Assembly: GCA_963555705.1 (NCBI GenBank) | Contig: OY743174.1 | Coordinates: 27,469,608-27,533,607, forward strand | Length of the DNA stretch: 64,000 nt | Source of the DNA: Ligustrum vulgare | Lineage: Eukaryota; Streptophyta; Magnoliopsida; Lamiales; Oleaceae | Direction: 5' to 3' | Shown here: piece by piece, positions 22,686-35,033 of the stretch | How positions within the stretch are numbered: the stretch's first letter is position 1 | How the letters are laid out: each line of letters opens with the position of its first letter | Position numbers and translations under genes: made by a program | Notes under the pieces: generated by a model | Databases searched by the model: none | What the model saw: only the letters and a program-made list of their open reading frames with translations | What the model was told of the DNA's origin: nothing

Positions 22686-24950
22686 CAGTCTGCGTTTCTG
22701 TAGACTGGCAAATTTTCAAAAGAGAAATTTCAAGAAACAGTTTTCATTATTAAATTATTATTGATGAAGATTGCCACTGTCATCATTCGTTCCACCAACT
22801 CCGAGGTAAAGAAGTTTACAATGTTTAAAGTTATTTCAGTATTTCGGATACTTATTTTAATGATTTATGAGAAAGAGAAAGAGAAAGAAGATTAATGATG
22901 TCGTTATGCTTGTCAAAACTTACTTGCTTAAATTCATGAGACTTGAACTTTTATGTTCATGAGAATTACTTGCTTAAATGCATGAGAAAGAAAGAAAGAA
23001 AGAAATGAGTTTTGAAGCATAACGAGAAATTTTTCAGAAAAGAAAAGAAAAGAAAGAGAACGAGTGTTGAGCATAATGAGAATAATATGATTTAAGAATG
23101 ATTTTATAATAATTTTTGTCCTCGAACTTAGAAATGATGAACCCTAGCTGGACTTTGCATAATTGATTTTAGACATGGCACCATTTACGAAGAGTCAACA
23201 GAAAGGATTAGACAATATTTTCGAAATATATATATCGTTTGGACCAACACCTCATGTTGGGATATATGACCCCACTATCGACTATTGTGCCGCGCATTAT
23301 GAGGCCATGACTAGTGGTTTTATAGCAACTGTTGCGAAGATTCATTAATCACTTGTTGTCAACATTTTCAGTAAATCACCGAGAAATAGCAAACTTGTTT
23401 TATGATGTTGTGATGAGATGTTGAGATTATGATTGATATGATTTTATTGAGACTTTTATGAGAAGAATTATGAAATTTGAGGTTTAAAGATTTGGTTTTT
23501 AATTATTGGGAATTAAGGACTTGATATTATGTTTGAGTAAGTGGATTATTCCTCTATTTTGAGAGAAATTTATATTGTTGTTTGGTCTTGTAATTAAGAA
23601 ATTTTGGAATTATGATTTGTGGCATATATTTTATAAGTATGACAATGAGTTGGCATTTGAGCCAATTAATGTATTGAAGGAAGTGATATTGTGATATTGG
23701 AAACTATGATTTGAAATTGTTATGTTGAGTACGTGTGATCCTAATGTCTTTACATGGAGTTATTGAGTTCTCAATCGTCACCACATCCTAAGTAACGATT
23801 GCGTCCCAAGCATCGATCTGTGCCTCATCCAATGCAAACACATATTCGAGCTTAATTAATCGGTTAAGTATATATGTGTAATCATGAACTCTTTCATGTT
23901 ATACTTTTACTCCTACTATCTTCTCTTAGATGATCTATTTCTTCAAGATATTGACAAAATTCGAGATAGACTTTCTTTTTCGATAGGAATGTAGAAATAA
24001 TATCCAACAATCTTTTGGATATCCCACAAAATATACATATTGGACTAAGGATATTGCTTATCCAAATTTGATATACTTTTAATAGGTATTGAGGTCTTAA
24101 ATCTTAACGCGAGGAAGATTAGACTTTTGAAATCCATATCTTATATGGACCTTCATCAATCGATTATCAGGGAATACGACTAAGTTTGTAATATAAAGTT
24201 TTCAGTGTAAAGCTACGAAAACTGTTTTGGAGATTTTGCATGGCTTCATCAATGATTGCATCAATTGCAATATTTGTTCTTTCAGATTCGTCATTGTGTC
24301 GAGGCGCATGTGAAAAAGTCATCTATGCGAAAATTATGTTCTCATAACATAATCTTGAAGTCATCACTTTAAAATATTCTTCACTTTGATCAAATCTATG
24401 TGCTTATAATATTTTTCTCATTTTGACCTTCTAATTGAACTTTCCAAACTCCAAAATTTAAACTGCATTATAAATAACAATGACTATCAATGTTATCTAA
24501 TAACTAAAGACTACTCTGACATATGCCACTTACATCCTAATGTAACAGGTTCAGTGGATCAACCATCCCACCTTTCCTTTTTCTAAGAAAATTGACTTAT
24601 CAATTTACCTCCAAGGTGAGATATATATATATCTCTATTAATTGAATAAGTCAAGTGTTAGATTTAAGTGTGAATTCTTCTTTGCCTTATCAATATTTAG
24701 AATGTAGACTATTTGCTATTTACCTAACTTCCATATGATCCCATCTAAGTTAATGGATAACTATTATTCTTAATTAAATACGATAATCATTTCATGTCCA
24801 AACATGAAGTGGAAGTGTCGTTCTTCATAAGAACTGTAATTAACAATTGTCTAATTTTAAACTGAATAATTGCTCATGTGAATAATTTTTTAGTTTTTCA
24901 TTCTTGAATAATTGCTCATGTGCATAAGCATCCTCTCAGGTACACTCTTC
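22686..24950. other. Remnant internal region, no gag-pol recognised
   Basis: Just after the primer site the text partly repeats the LTR (GAGAAAGAAAGAAAG and TTATGCTTGTCA words, 22860-23010). A 61-codon frame at 23163-23348 matches nothing I know. From about 23.7 kb the sequence is AT-rich without usable frames. The element was probably deleted here and joined to unrelated DNA. Confidence 0.4.
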
Positions 24951-24959
24951 TCCTTTAGC

Positions 24960-26486
24960 TTGATTTAATTTTGAGTCGTGTTTATTATTCACCGTTCATT
25001 TTTCTTCTCTTTGAGTCATTGAGGACAATGTCTGATTTTAGTTGGGGGGAGAGTGACTCAGATGTACTTGTTTTGCATAAATTCTTTTTGTGATAGTTGA
25101 GCATTAAAATTGAGTACATCTTGAGTCTTGAGTTATACCTTTGTTATTCTGTAAAGACCTCCCTCCTAAAAATTTTTTTTTTGCACGAATTTAAGCCTTG
25201 TGGTAAGATGGATAGTCAACACATACAATTAGAGCTCTCTCAAGTTTAAGTAATTTTATTTGTTCATCATGAGAGCTGAGTGATTGGTGGTTTTCTTATA
25301 TTGCCCTTGTTTGATATTGCTACTTCCATTGGGCATCATTACACAGATTGTGGATTGTTGGTGGTTTACACTTGAGAAACGATGAAGGTCAATGTCAAAT
25401 AAAAATTTGATCCTTTGAAGCTAATATTATTATATTCTCCTCCCATCACAAATCCCTTCATATCCACAAAATTCCTTCATAGCCACAAAGCCCTTTCATC
25501 TATTTCACATTAAAAATGACATTATATCCAGACATTGCTTCCATAAATACATAACCTTGTTTCTACTTTCAAGTATAAGTGAGGATAATTATTTTTGCTC
25601 CATATTTGAAGAAAAAATGTTCAGTGCATGAAAAGAAAGAAAAGTGGAGTTGGAAAGTATTTGACAGTCATTGATACTAGAGGAAAATGTTGAAAAATTA
25701 TTTGAGAGGATTCCAAAAAAAAAAAAAAAAAAAAGGGAGACGTATTGAAGAGAAAGTAAAGGATATGAAGAAGAAAGCAAGCTTGAAGTGTGATTAAAAG
25801 TGAAAATTATTATCCTTACTTATATTTTGAAAGTCTTCGATTTCTACCTACTTCTTTTATTTCCTTATCCTATCGAAAAAAAAAAAATGCTACCATTGCG
25901 TCGTATACTTCGATTGGAATTTCTTGTTCTACTATTATCACTGAAATATGCAAACCTCTTCTTCCACCACTCTTTATCAATTCTCTTGAGAACACCACCA
26001 TTACCTTTATGTTGACGTTGACATTTTGATCTTAAGTTGGCTTGTGGTAAGAATGGTTGAGTCCCAATGGTTGTGAGTTTTTCATGAGGTCAATATTTGC
26101 ATTACTGTCATCCACATATATATATGGCCTTTGTTTATTGAATGCTTGAGTGATCAATTTTCAAACTCCATGAGTGACCTCCTAACCAGTTCAGAAACAA
26201 AATACACATACCCGTGAGTATATGGAGTTTATACTTGGCTTGAGTGATTACTCGACACTGTATGTGTTGGGGTTAGTGGTTTGATGGATCGGCTTAAAAC
26301 ACACACACACAAAAATTTTGGGAATGTTTTTATGGATTAATTTGGATATGACGCTTGATCTCTTGATTTTGCGAAGTTGCTGTGCTCGACTATCTAAATT
26401 CATTCTCAATTGAAGTTTTTCATGGAGGTAGACATGTTTTTAATTCGCTTGAATTGCTACAGACTAGCAAAAAGCTAGTTGGGGAG
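24960..26486 (+). other. Athila-like 3' untranslated region with polypurine tracts
   Basis: The text CATTGAGGACAATGTCTGA followed by GTTGGGGGGAG (about 25017-25053) is the usual end of coding in plant Athila/Tat-type elements. After about 1.4 kb of non-coding DNA, GCTAGTTGGGGAG (26474-26486) forms the polypurine tract directly before an LTR start. gag-pol is missing. Confidence 0.6.
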
Positions 26487-28090
26487 TGTGATTATTGTCC
26501 AATTTTATGTGTTTTAAAGAAATAAATAAATGAAAATATATAATTTTGGGATATAAATTTTGTCATTTAGAGTAAAATTTATTAAAGATTCAATTTTATT
26601 TGTTTAACTCTAAATTAACTTTAATTGCTAAAAATTTCATTTATTTGATTACAGGTATAGTTTGGACAAATTCAACCCAAAATCCATAATTTAATGGACC
26701 GAAAAAGCCCATAATAGAACGAATTTCCCCAACCTACTCTCACATATTGACACGGTAACCTACAGATGCTCTTCTCGAATCCATCATTCAGCCGACACAC
26801 TTCCCTGTCTTCTCTCTTCTCTCACGACCCAACCTACTGTCTCTCACTTCTTCTATTTCATAACCCAGCAGCCGCAAGTAATCTCCTCTCTCACGCAAGT
26901 ATTCTCTGTCTTCTCTCCTCTCCCACGTATTCTGTCTTCTTCTCTCAGAACCCACAGCACGCATTCAGCCCCTGTCTTCCTCGAGATAACCAGCCGCAGC
27001 ACTTTTCCTTCACCAGCCGCAGCATTTTTCCTCCCAAAACAGCAGCAGCCATCTTCCCGCACTAAACCAGCAATCGCAACCCATTCTCTTTCTCTCTTCC
27101 AGCCGCCATCCCTTTCGCACCTCAGCCTCCACTCACGCCAACCACAAAACTAACTCCCAGCAGCCGCTCTTCTCTCAACTTCCAGCACCAGCCGCTGCCT
27201 TCCTCTCGCAACAGACCAACCAGCAGCCCAAACGTCTCTCTCGGCCAGCAAACACTCCCTTACAGCCCTCGGTTCAGCTGCGCCTCACCCTCGGTTCAGC
27301 TGCGCCTCACCCTCGGTCCACCTCACGCAGCAGCTCTCGGTTTGGGTGATTGGTTCCAGTTTTTATTCATATTTTGCTTAGATTTTTGATTGTTCTATGT
27401 TAATTTCTATAATTTCAAATTATTGACATTAGTTTAGTTTGAGTTATAATGTTGGTTATAGAATTTTTAGATTATTGATGTTGGTTGGTTTTAATATATT
27501 TTTAGTTATTGAATTTTCATTTTCAAATTTGAATTCCGTTCTTTAGTAATGGTTATTGATTGGATGAATTTTATTTTGGTTAATTCAATTATGTTTGGCT
27601 AAGTTACATTTGAGGGGAGTTATTCTTAGCTTCAATGAGTATGTTTAATTTCTTATGGATGAATTCTTGTTATTGATAAGAGTTTATAAATTGTTTTAAG
27701 TTTTCAAATTATTTTACTTGGATGAATGTCGTTGATGTGGTATGTATTGATTATGCACACAACATGCTCGACTAAATGCCGTAAAATAAATTGACTAATT
27801 TTCGTACTAATATTTCCAAATCTTAACGATCTCAAGAAATTCATGCTAAATTTAATTGAAAGCCCAATTGATAGCGAAAGAATAACTCCACTCAAATTTC
27901 CCTTTCATTGCAATTTAATTATATTCTCTTCAAATTCATTTTAACATAATTGAAATCATAGTTTAGGTTTCGAATTTAGCAAATATTACGATACCAATAA
28001 AATCCCTAGGAAGAATGACCCTGGATTATTGCTAGGCTATAACCTGACCCCTTTATACTTGGATGGTAGATTTAACATCGAGTCAGGAGG
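26487..28090 (+). repeat. Athila-like 3' LTR (family different from 31030)
   Basis: It begins at TGTGATTATTGTCC after the polypurine tract. It has a CT/CA-rich stretch (26760-27350) with a 22-bp tandem repeat, then AT-rich DNA. The last 100 bp have the style of Athila-type U5 ends (CTTGGATGGTAGATTTAACA). The exact 3' boundary is uncertain, and no primer-binding site follows, in keeping with a 3' LTR. Confidence 0.55.
27267..27325. repeat. 22-bp tandem repeat x 2.7
   Basis: Two perfect units containing GGTTCAGCTGCGCC at 27267-27288 and 27289-27310, then a partial one. Confidence 0.9.
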
Positions 28091-31029
28091 CAACCCAACC
28101 TTTCTTCCCTTTTACTTATTACGCTTTTATTATTTATTTTAGATATATGCATGGTAGGAAATATGTTTGAGTGTTTTGCATGTTTCATGTTTAGAACACT
28201 TGTGCATAAGAGTCTATTATTGCATATTTAGGTATGTTTTTAATTTTGCGTGTAATATTAGGCTAGGTTTTTATCGTCATTCCAAACTCACACACACACT
28301 AGTTTGAATCATGACGACAAGGTTTGGAAAATCATTGCATCAATCATGAAGTGATTAGGGGGATAAAAATGATTTTGAAAATCAAAAATAGGAAAAAATT
28401 TCATTACAGCCGGGAACTACGCGATCGCGTGCCAATAGGCTATGCAGATCGCGAGTTTGCATTTAAAAACCAACAGATTCTTAAACCTTGAACCATGCGA
28501 TCGCTGGCACTCCAGCCATGTGATCGCGTGGCTGTACTGGGACCAAAATCGGCAGTTTAAGTGTTGTGCCTCATATTTTCAATTTCAAACATTATAAACT
28601 CGTTTTCTCTCCCCTAATCACCTCATATTTGATCTTACATTTTGTGTGCATGTCATCAACACCTAGTTGCATCAATATCATTGCTATTTCCCGCATCCAA
28701 ATCAATCAAAGGTATGTAATTCTTCACTTGAAACATACTTTACTCAGATTTATGAAATTTTCTTTTAGATTTTGAATAATTGGAATTGTGAATTGTGAAT
28801 AAGGGGCTTAAGTTAGTTGTTGGAGTTTGTGATTGGTGGTTTAGTAGACAAAATTTTTGGTTCATTCATGCCTCCAAACCTATGCATATCCTTTGATTTT
28901 TGCAATGCACACCATGTATTTGATGAAATGCCACGAAGAGAGTTTTGTGCTAATTTTATAAATCCATCCGAGCATTTATCTTCATGACATGTGTATCAAT
29001 GTTTATGTGTGTGTAGTTCATGAGTTAGTTCACATCTTGGCATTAAAACCATTAAAACCATGTTGGCATCAAGGGAGCCCCATTGCAAGGCCACTGCAGG
29101 CCATTGCACCCTGAAACTGTCTCACGTCACCTACTTCTCCACAATTTTTTGTGACCCTATTGATATTCAAATGAGCTGAATTTTTAATATATTGTCGATC
29201 ATGCTATAAAATTTAACATATCAAAAGATGGCTCGGGAAAATTTATGTTTTTCTAGGCGATGTCAAGGCTTGAATGTGTGTGGTCGACCAATTTTGAAAA
29301 TTCAACATTTTTGCTTTAACTTTAGTTTGGGGGTGTGGTACTGAACTTCCATTATTTCTTATTGGTGTTTATGACTTCTGATGTTAATTATTTCTTATTT
29401 GCAGGGAAAACACCAGTCAAAACACGCCAACCCAATTTGAACAATACAAACAAAAGGTCGATTCATCCAATGCAGTGCTATAGGAAGCTTCAAAAAAATA
29501 CATCCTCTACACTTGGGAAGTTCTCGTTCTCTTTTCTTTGTCTCGTTTTACATTGTTGAATCTTTTTGACAAACATTAAGGACAATGTTCATTTCAAGTT
29601 TGAGGGTGAAAATTCATTACATTCTTCATTCATTTTATATTCATTCGATTTTATTGGGATTAAAAAAAAAGAGAGACATTGAAAAAGTGTTAACATGTTT
29701 ATTGCCTAGGATATAGTATGAATCAATTTGTTCTTAGGTTTGGAAATTGGACAACATGAAAGTATGAACTTATTTTTGAACTAGTTATGTTTTGCTAGAT
29801 TCCTATTTATTGCGCACATAGCCAGCTTCGGATAATTGCTTGTGTAAGAGATTTTGTTTAATACACGTGGGGGCAAATTTATGCAATTTGAACTTAGGAA
29901 TGACTCAAAAATTCCTGAACTTAGATCGTTAGACATCCCACCCCTAAATTAGAACCAATCATGCTAAAAGGCAAGTTTGGGGGTAAAATGGTTGGAATTT
30001 GTGTGTATTGACAGGTTGGAGGTCTGTGGTTCTTGGTTTTTCACTTTAGTCATTATAGTTTGGTCAACGGTTATAAGCAATTTCCCGCATAAAAACATAA
30101 AAATGTTGAAGGTCTTATTCTACTCTTAAAATGCCTTTTTGACTCGAGTAAGTACGTCCGAGGGGTCCTTCGAACCTGGTGCCCTAAAGCCAACTGGCTT
30201 GGGAGTCATTGACCTAAAGCTCGCTACATGGGTCAATTAGAAAGCAAGTACGGAGAGTGGACTTACACATAAGACATTATAACATCTTTAACTTTTCTGT
30301 TTAAGCCTTTATGACTCGGGCAAGTACGTCTGAGGGGTTCTTTGAACCTGGTACCCTAAAGCCAACTGGTTTGGGAGTTGCCGATCTGAAAGCCCGCTAC
30401 ATGGGTCATATAGAAAGCCAGTATGAAAAGTTCTGCACAAAGATGGTAAAAGAAAAAGTCGTCCAATAAAAAAAAATAATAATAAAATTTATTGCATGGT
30501 ATAAGTTTTGTTGACTGAGCTGTGGTGGTTGATGTTGTAGAATTGGGGACTGCTTTCTTTTGATTTGTTATGCACACTTATTTTTGATTCTGACTACCTT
30601 GTGTGGAAAAAGCAAAGAGTATTTTTAGAACCCACATAGATAGAAACCCGGGATATGTGAGAGAAAAGCAAAAAGTGGAGATCATCCATGAGCGCTGAAA
30701 GGAATTTCATTAGAATTCATAGATTGACCACATGGGATTCGGGCTGGATTATGCATAATGAGCCACACGGTGTTGAGTATATCTTTTGCATGAGTATGCG
30801 TTTGACATTGGCTATTCACACACACACTTGAGACTCTGGTAGGATATAACTAGAAATTGTTTTGCATTGTTCTTCATGACACTTGCTTAAAGCTTAAATT
30901 GGTTTGGACTATGGAGGCATATGGTAAACATGTTGACACAACAAAAATACTTGTTCTCTTATTTCTTTGATTTTTGCAGTTTATTTTCCATTGTTCGAGG
31001 ACAAACAATAATCCTAGTTTGAGGGTATT
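28091..31029 (+). other. Internal/3' region of an Athila-like element without gag-pol
   Basis: From about 29560 (GACAATGTTCATTTC followed by GTTTGAGGGTG) to the polypurine tract at 31013-31027 this is the same 3' untranslated region as the minus-strand copies at 12331 and 14803. The left part (28091-29500) has no recognised protein; it holds four CGCGATCGCG-like words at 28420-28545. The element is either heavily deleted or a non-autonomous long-LTR type. Confidence 0.55.
30141..30420. repeat. 172-bp tandem duplication in the Athila-like 3' UTR
   Basis: GACTCGAGTAAGTACGTC at 30141 recurs as GACTCGGGCAAGTACGTC at 30313. Each unit continues through ACCCTAAAGCCAACTGG to GCTACATGGGTCA. Equivalent paired cassettes are seen on the minus strand near 12960-13220 and 15450-15710. 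Confidence 0.8.
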
Positions 31030-32520
31030 TGATAAGTGTGTTTTATACACTTATTTGTACGTCTAAATTAGAATAAATTATTATCATTTTAGAATATATG
31101 CTATTTAATTTGTGTTTATCTATTTGCTTTGCAGAAAATATCCCAAAAGATGAAGAATGAAGTAATTGATGAGAAAAATGCTTAATTGGATGTCGATTGG
31201 AGCTAAAACGAGCAATTAATAAGTTTGTGACGTCAACTGGAAAGATGCAATGTGCCAAAATGAACGAATCAGAGGTTGGAGGACCTAATTGAATGAATTA
31301 AGAGCTTAAATGGACAAATCGAGAAGAAGATAAAGTTTGGGGACTAAATTGCAACAATTGAAAGTTGAGGACTGAAGGTGCAATAAACAGTCAGGGACCA
31401 ACTTACACAGTCGAGAAAAGATGGAAGTCGCGATCGCTGGATACGTGCCACGCGATCGCGAGATGGTGCGAAAATATAACCCGAGAGTTTTAGGGTCAAG
31501 CACGCGATCGCTAGGGTGGAAGCCAAGCGATCGCGCAGTTATCCGACTGGGCTGACTGTGGGTTTTTTCTCGCGATTTTCAACAGACGCTTCTCTTTCTT
31601 GACCTTGGTTTCTCCAAAACCTATATATACAATATAAGAGGCACGAGATTGAGACCTTTGCCTCTCCATAGAACGAGCCACAACAGAGATTTTAATTCAA
31701 ATTCTTGGAGATTCAAGCATCGCAGAGGGGCGTGAATTGAAGATACTTGAAAAATTGATAATTGGTGCAATTTTTACAATCTTCTTTAATTTCAATGAAC
31801 GTCATTATATTTTGTTTTTGCTATTTAAATATGATGTGTAGCTAAATTTGATGTTGGGATGAACGATGTAGCCTAATTAATTATTTTAATTCCATATTCC
31901 TTGTTTTAACGCTTTAATGCATGTGTTGATTTATTATTGCATTTAATGCGTGAATGAACTGGCCGCTTATTCATGATTTTATGTGTTATTTTCATAATCC
32001 GAGAGGTGAGTTAATAACATAGATCTAGGTAATAAATCCGGTAATTGAACGAAAGATAGAGATATACTCTTGTTATTATTGCGGTCGTGTGTGAATTCTT
32101 GTGTATTATGCATCTAGATAAGGAATATTCGGACCCTCTGTAGAGATACATGGTTGACTTATTTAGGTAGAGTTGATTTAAACCCGAGAGAGGAATTTCA
32201 ATTTAAATTAGTGAATTCGACCGAATGCATATTTAGGAAATAAAACTGGAATTGAAATTAATTTAATTGGTTAGGTGAAATCGTAAATCCCAACTACTTT
32301 ACAATCGTATTTGAAAACAAAACAATTCTCCAATTTTAAATTCTTCAGTTTAATTCTTTAGTTTTAGTTTAAAATCTCAAATTATTTCGTCCGTTCAAAT
32401 AAAGTGTAGAACTAAAATATTTCGGTAATTAATAGCAGTTCTCGTGGGACGATAATTCGGACTCCTAGGTCCACTTTATTACTTCTCACGACCCGTGCAC
32501 TTGCGGGGGTATTTCGCATC
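31030..32520 (+). repeat. Athila-like LTR, about 1.5 kb
   Basis: It starts TGATAAGTGTGTTTTATACA directly after a GTTTGAGGGTA polypurine tract. Its 3' third has the same plan as 9820-10560 (CCTCTGTAGAGATACATGG, TCCACTTTATTAC, then GTGCACTTGCGG). A cluster of CGCGATCGCG-like palindromes is at 31427-31540. No primer-binding site follows, so it is a 3' or solo LTR; the end is placed to within about 20 bp. Confidence 0.65.
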
Positions 32521-34313
32521 ACGAGATATCAGTGAAAAACATTACATTCGTTCATCGAATGTTAAATGCAATAATCTTTATCTGCTGCAACCTATATCCT
32601 ATACTAGTTGTCTTCTTGTGACCAGCTACAAACTGTATCCCATACTAGTTGGCACGTAGGCCTGTGTCAAATGGAGGCGCATGCCCAAATCTACAAACTA
32701 GAGCTCGTAGGTCCAAATAAATTAAATAATAGGTACACATGCCAATTAAATAATAATAGTCTCGCAGGCCCAATCAACAAAAGTAGAATAGATTAATAAT
32801 CCAACCAATAACATGTGTCGAGTCCATAACCATCCACTAAATACACATTCATCATATAAATGTATAAAAATATAATATCTAATATTATATAAACAACTTT
32901 CAAGTTTCTAGCAATTTAGGTCGTATAAACTAATTTAGATAAAATGGATCGGAACAATAATTAATTAATCAAAATAATTAACTAACTTTAGTTAGTGAGT
33001 CTTATTTAATTAGAATCACATTTTAATCAGATACCAAATTAGAGTCCAACTCTAATTCTAAAAGAGGCAAATTAAATTAACATCTTAATTTAGGATAAAA
33101 CTCCTAAAATAAAATAAAATTTAATTTAGTAATTAATTAATCAAATTAATCAATTATTTTAATTGACGGGTTTATTTATTTAATTAAAATAAAATTTTAA
33201 TTAAATAATAAATTAGAATCAAACTCCAATTTCAAGATTCTAGGACTAATTGAATTTAGGATCAAATCCAAACTAAGATTCAATTAATAATCAATTAATC
33301 GAATTAATTAATTATTAAATCAAATTTCATTAAAATCAAATTTTAATCAAACACCAAATTAGGTTCCAAACTCTAATTCTAAAATTAGGGCAAATTGAAT
33401 TAACATTTTAATTTAGGATAAACTCCTAAATAAAATAAAATTCAATTTAGGGTCATGATTATATATTTTTGTTAAGATCCAATTTTAACAATAAAAATAA
33501 CTTAAAATTCGTAAATTTAAAATAGAATTTTGAATTTGGTCAAAAATTTTAAATTTGGGTCAAACCCATTTGAAATTCTAGTTTAAAACTATTTTAAAAT
33601 TTGCATTCAAAGTCCATTGAGAAATTGCATTATGACCCATATTCAAAATTACACTCAGACCCTCAATTTCATAAATTACTTGATAGGTCCTTCATTTTAA
33701 AATTGCATCTTGACCCCAATTTCATTATCAAGGTCTCACAATTTCATAAATTACAATGATGCCCCGCTCAAATTATGAACCCTAAACCAAAATTTGTAAA
33801 CAGGACCTTGCAATTTCAAAAATTGCAAAGGAGGCCCCCGCCCCCCAAATGCTCATTCATCCGGCTGAAACCCTAGAGAACTCCTCCCATTTCGATGTGG
33901 CGCCACATGTTCTTCCTGCAACGGCATTGGCGACTTTAATTTGCTGCGGTACCTCGCCGCCTGATACATTGCAAAGGCGCTGTTGTAAGCGCCTTCACTA
34001 TGTAGCGCAGCAGCCTCGCTGCCGCTGCCATAGCCGGTGTTGTTGCAGCCCAAAGCAGCACGTTCTACTATTGTAGAATCATGCAGCAGTGTGTTCTGCT
34101 GCTGCCCGCCCGCGCGGTAGCGGGTTTTCACCCATGCTGCTTCCAACACCTTCCAATTTGATTTTTGATCCAATTTTCGACCAAAAATTCATTTTCTTTT
34201 CTAAATCTGATTTAGAACATGAAAAATAATTATCTCAATTGCCATAAACAAGAAAACCAATTTCAATCTTATCGAATTCATCAAAACATTAACAAACTCT
34301 AATAAGTAACAAT
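32521..34313 (-). other. Presumed internal region of a minus-strand LTR element
   Basis: Assigned by its position next to the minus-strand primer site at 34314. The left part is AT-rich with about three imperfect 160-bp units (33030-33460). From 33590 come 'TTGCATTTTGACCC'-style spacers, then a GC-rich block (33840-34150) whose frames on both strands I do not regard as genes. No retroviral domain is visible, so it would be non-autonomous or deleted. Confidence 0.35.
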
Positions 34314-34330
34314 GTAGGTTCTGATACTAC
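34314..34330 (-). promoter_or_regulatory. Primer-binding site, Met-tRNA type, minus strand (degenerate)
   Basis: The minus strand reads GTAGTATCAGAACCTAC, close to GTGGTATCAGAGCC, immediately after an LTR end CCTAACA. The two differences are G-to-A. Confidence 0.6.
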
Positions 34331-34866
34331 TGTTAGGTTTCCGGTCATACATGCACAGCGGAAATAAAATAAACTCGAAACCATAAGCCCGGATCAACCT
34401 TGCCCTTAGATAGAATTTGTGATAAAAAATATACCTTTGATGACTCTTGTGGATCTGATTTCTGAAGAATGATGTAGAAACTTGTCACCACCAGCTGTCC
34501 AATCCAGCCTCTAACAGAAATCCACATAGCGAGTTGAATCTGGAACTCCATCAATCTCCAACAGTTGCAATGGATTATAGAGAATATTGTTTTTCTCTTT
34601 GTGCTAGCAAGAGAAAAACTTAGTGCTAGAAAAGCGACTCTCTTGATTCTCTTACAACTAAACCTAGTTCTTGTAGGTTTAAGTAATACCCTAATTAGGT
34701 TTAAGATAGCTAGAAAATGCTTGATAGCATGATACAACATGTAAATTATATCTTCTTCCATCAAGCTCATAAGGCCTCCAAAACGGTGTCATATTGGTAG
34801 GACGAAAAGGTGAACATTATGAAAGTAAGTTGACTCTTTTAGGTATGTAGGGATAGAGACAGATTT
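34331..34866 (-). repeat. 5' LTR of the minus-strand element (outer boundary unclear)
   Basis: The minus strand ends ...GGAAACCTAACA at 34331 next to the primer-binding site. The text CCGGTCATACATGCACAGCG is frequent at such plant LTR ends. I cannot locate the LTR start; it may lie beyond the MITE at 34870. Confidence 0.45.
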
Positions 34867-34869
34867 TAA

Positions 34870-35030
34870 GAGGCTGTTTGATAAAATGATTTTTTCATCT
34901 CAACTTTTCAAACTCAATGTAAACCATTAATTCTTAGTCAAGCCCACAATTTTTGACTTTTTCAAATATTTTTAAACCACATATTCATAAATAAATAAAA
35001 AATCTAAAAATCACATTACCAAACCAGCTC
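34870..35030. mobile_element. Tourist-like MITE, 161 bp
   Basis: Ends GAGGCTGTTTGATAA and (reverse) GAGCTGGTTTGGTAA are imperfect inverted repeats of about 25 bp. The 3-bp duplication TAA flanks both sides (34867-34869, 35031-35033), typical of PIF/Harbinger-derived MITEs. It has no coding capacity. Confidence 0.7.
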
Positions 35031-35033
35031 TAA

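Noticed and set aside
23163..23348. 61-codon frame as gag N-terminus of the element with the LTR at 20128
   Set aside because: Position would suit, but no gag motif follows and the frame is short; not supportable.
26766..27065. 99-codon Ser/Pro-rich frame and its reverse partner
   Set aside because: CT-rich LTR block; both strands open, no domain.
33849..34173. Opposed 75- and 106-codon frames in a GC-rich block
   Set aside because: Open on both strands with no motif; explained by base composition inside a presumed non-autonomous retroelement.
34345..34770. 141-codon minus-strand frame
   Set aside because: Lies within an LTR next to a primer-binding site and has no recognisable domain.
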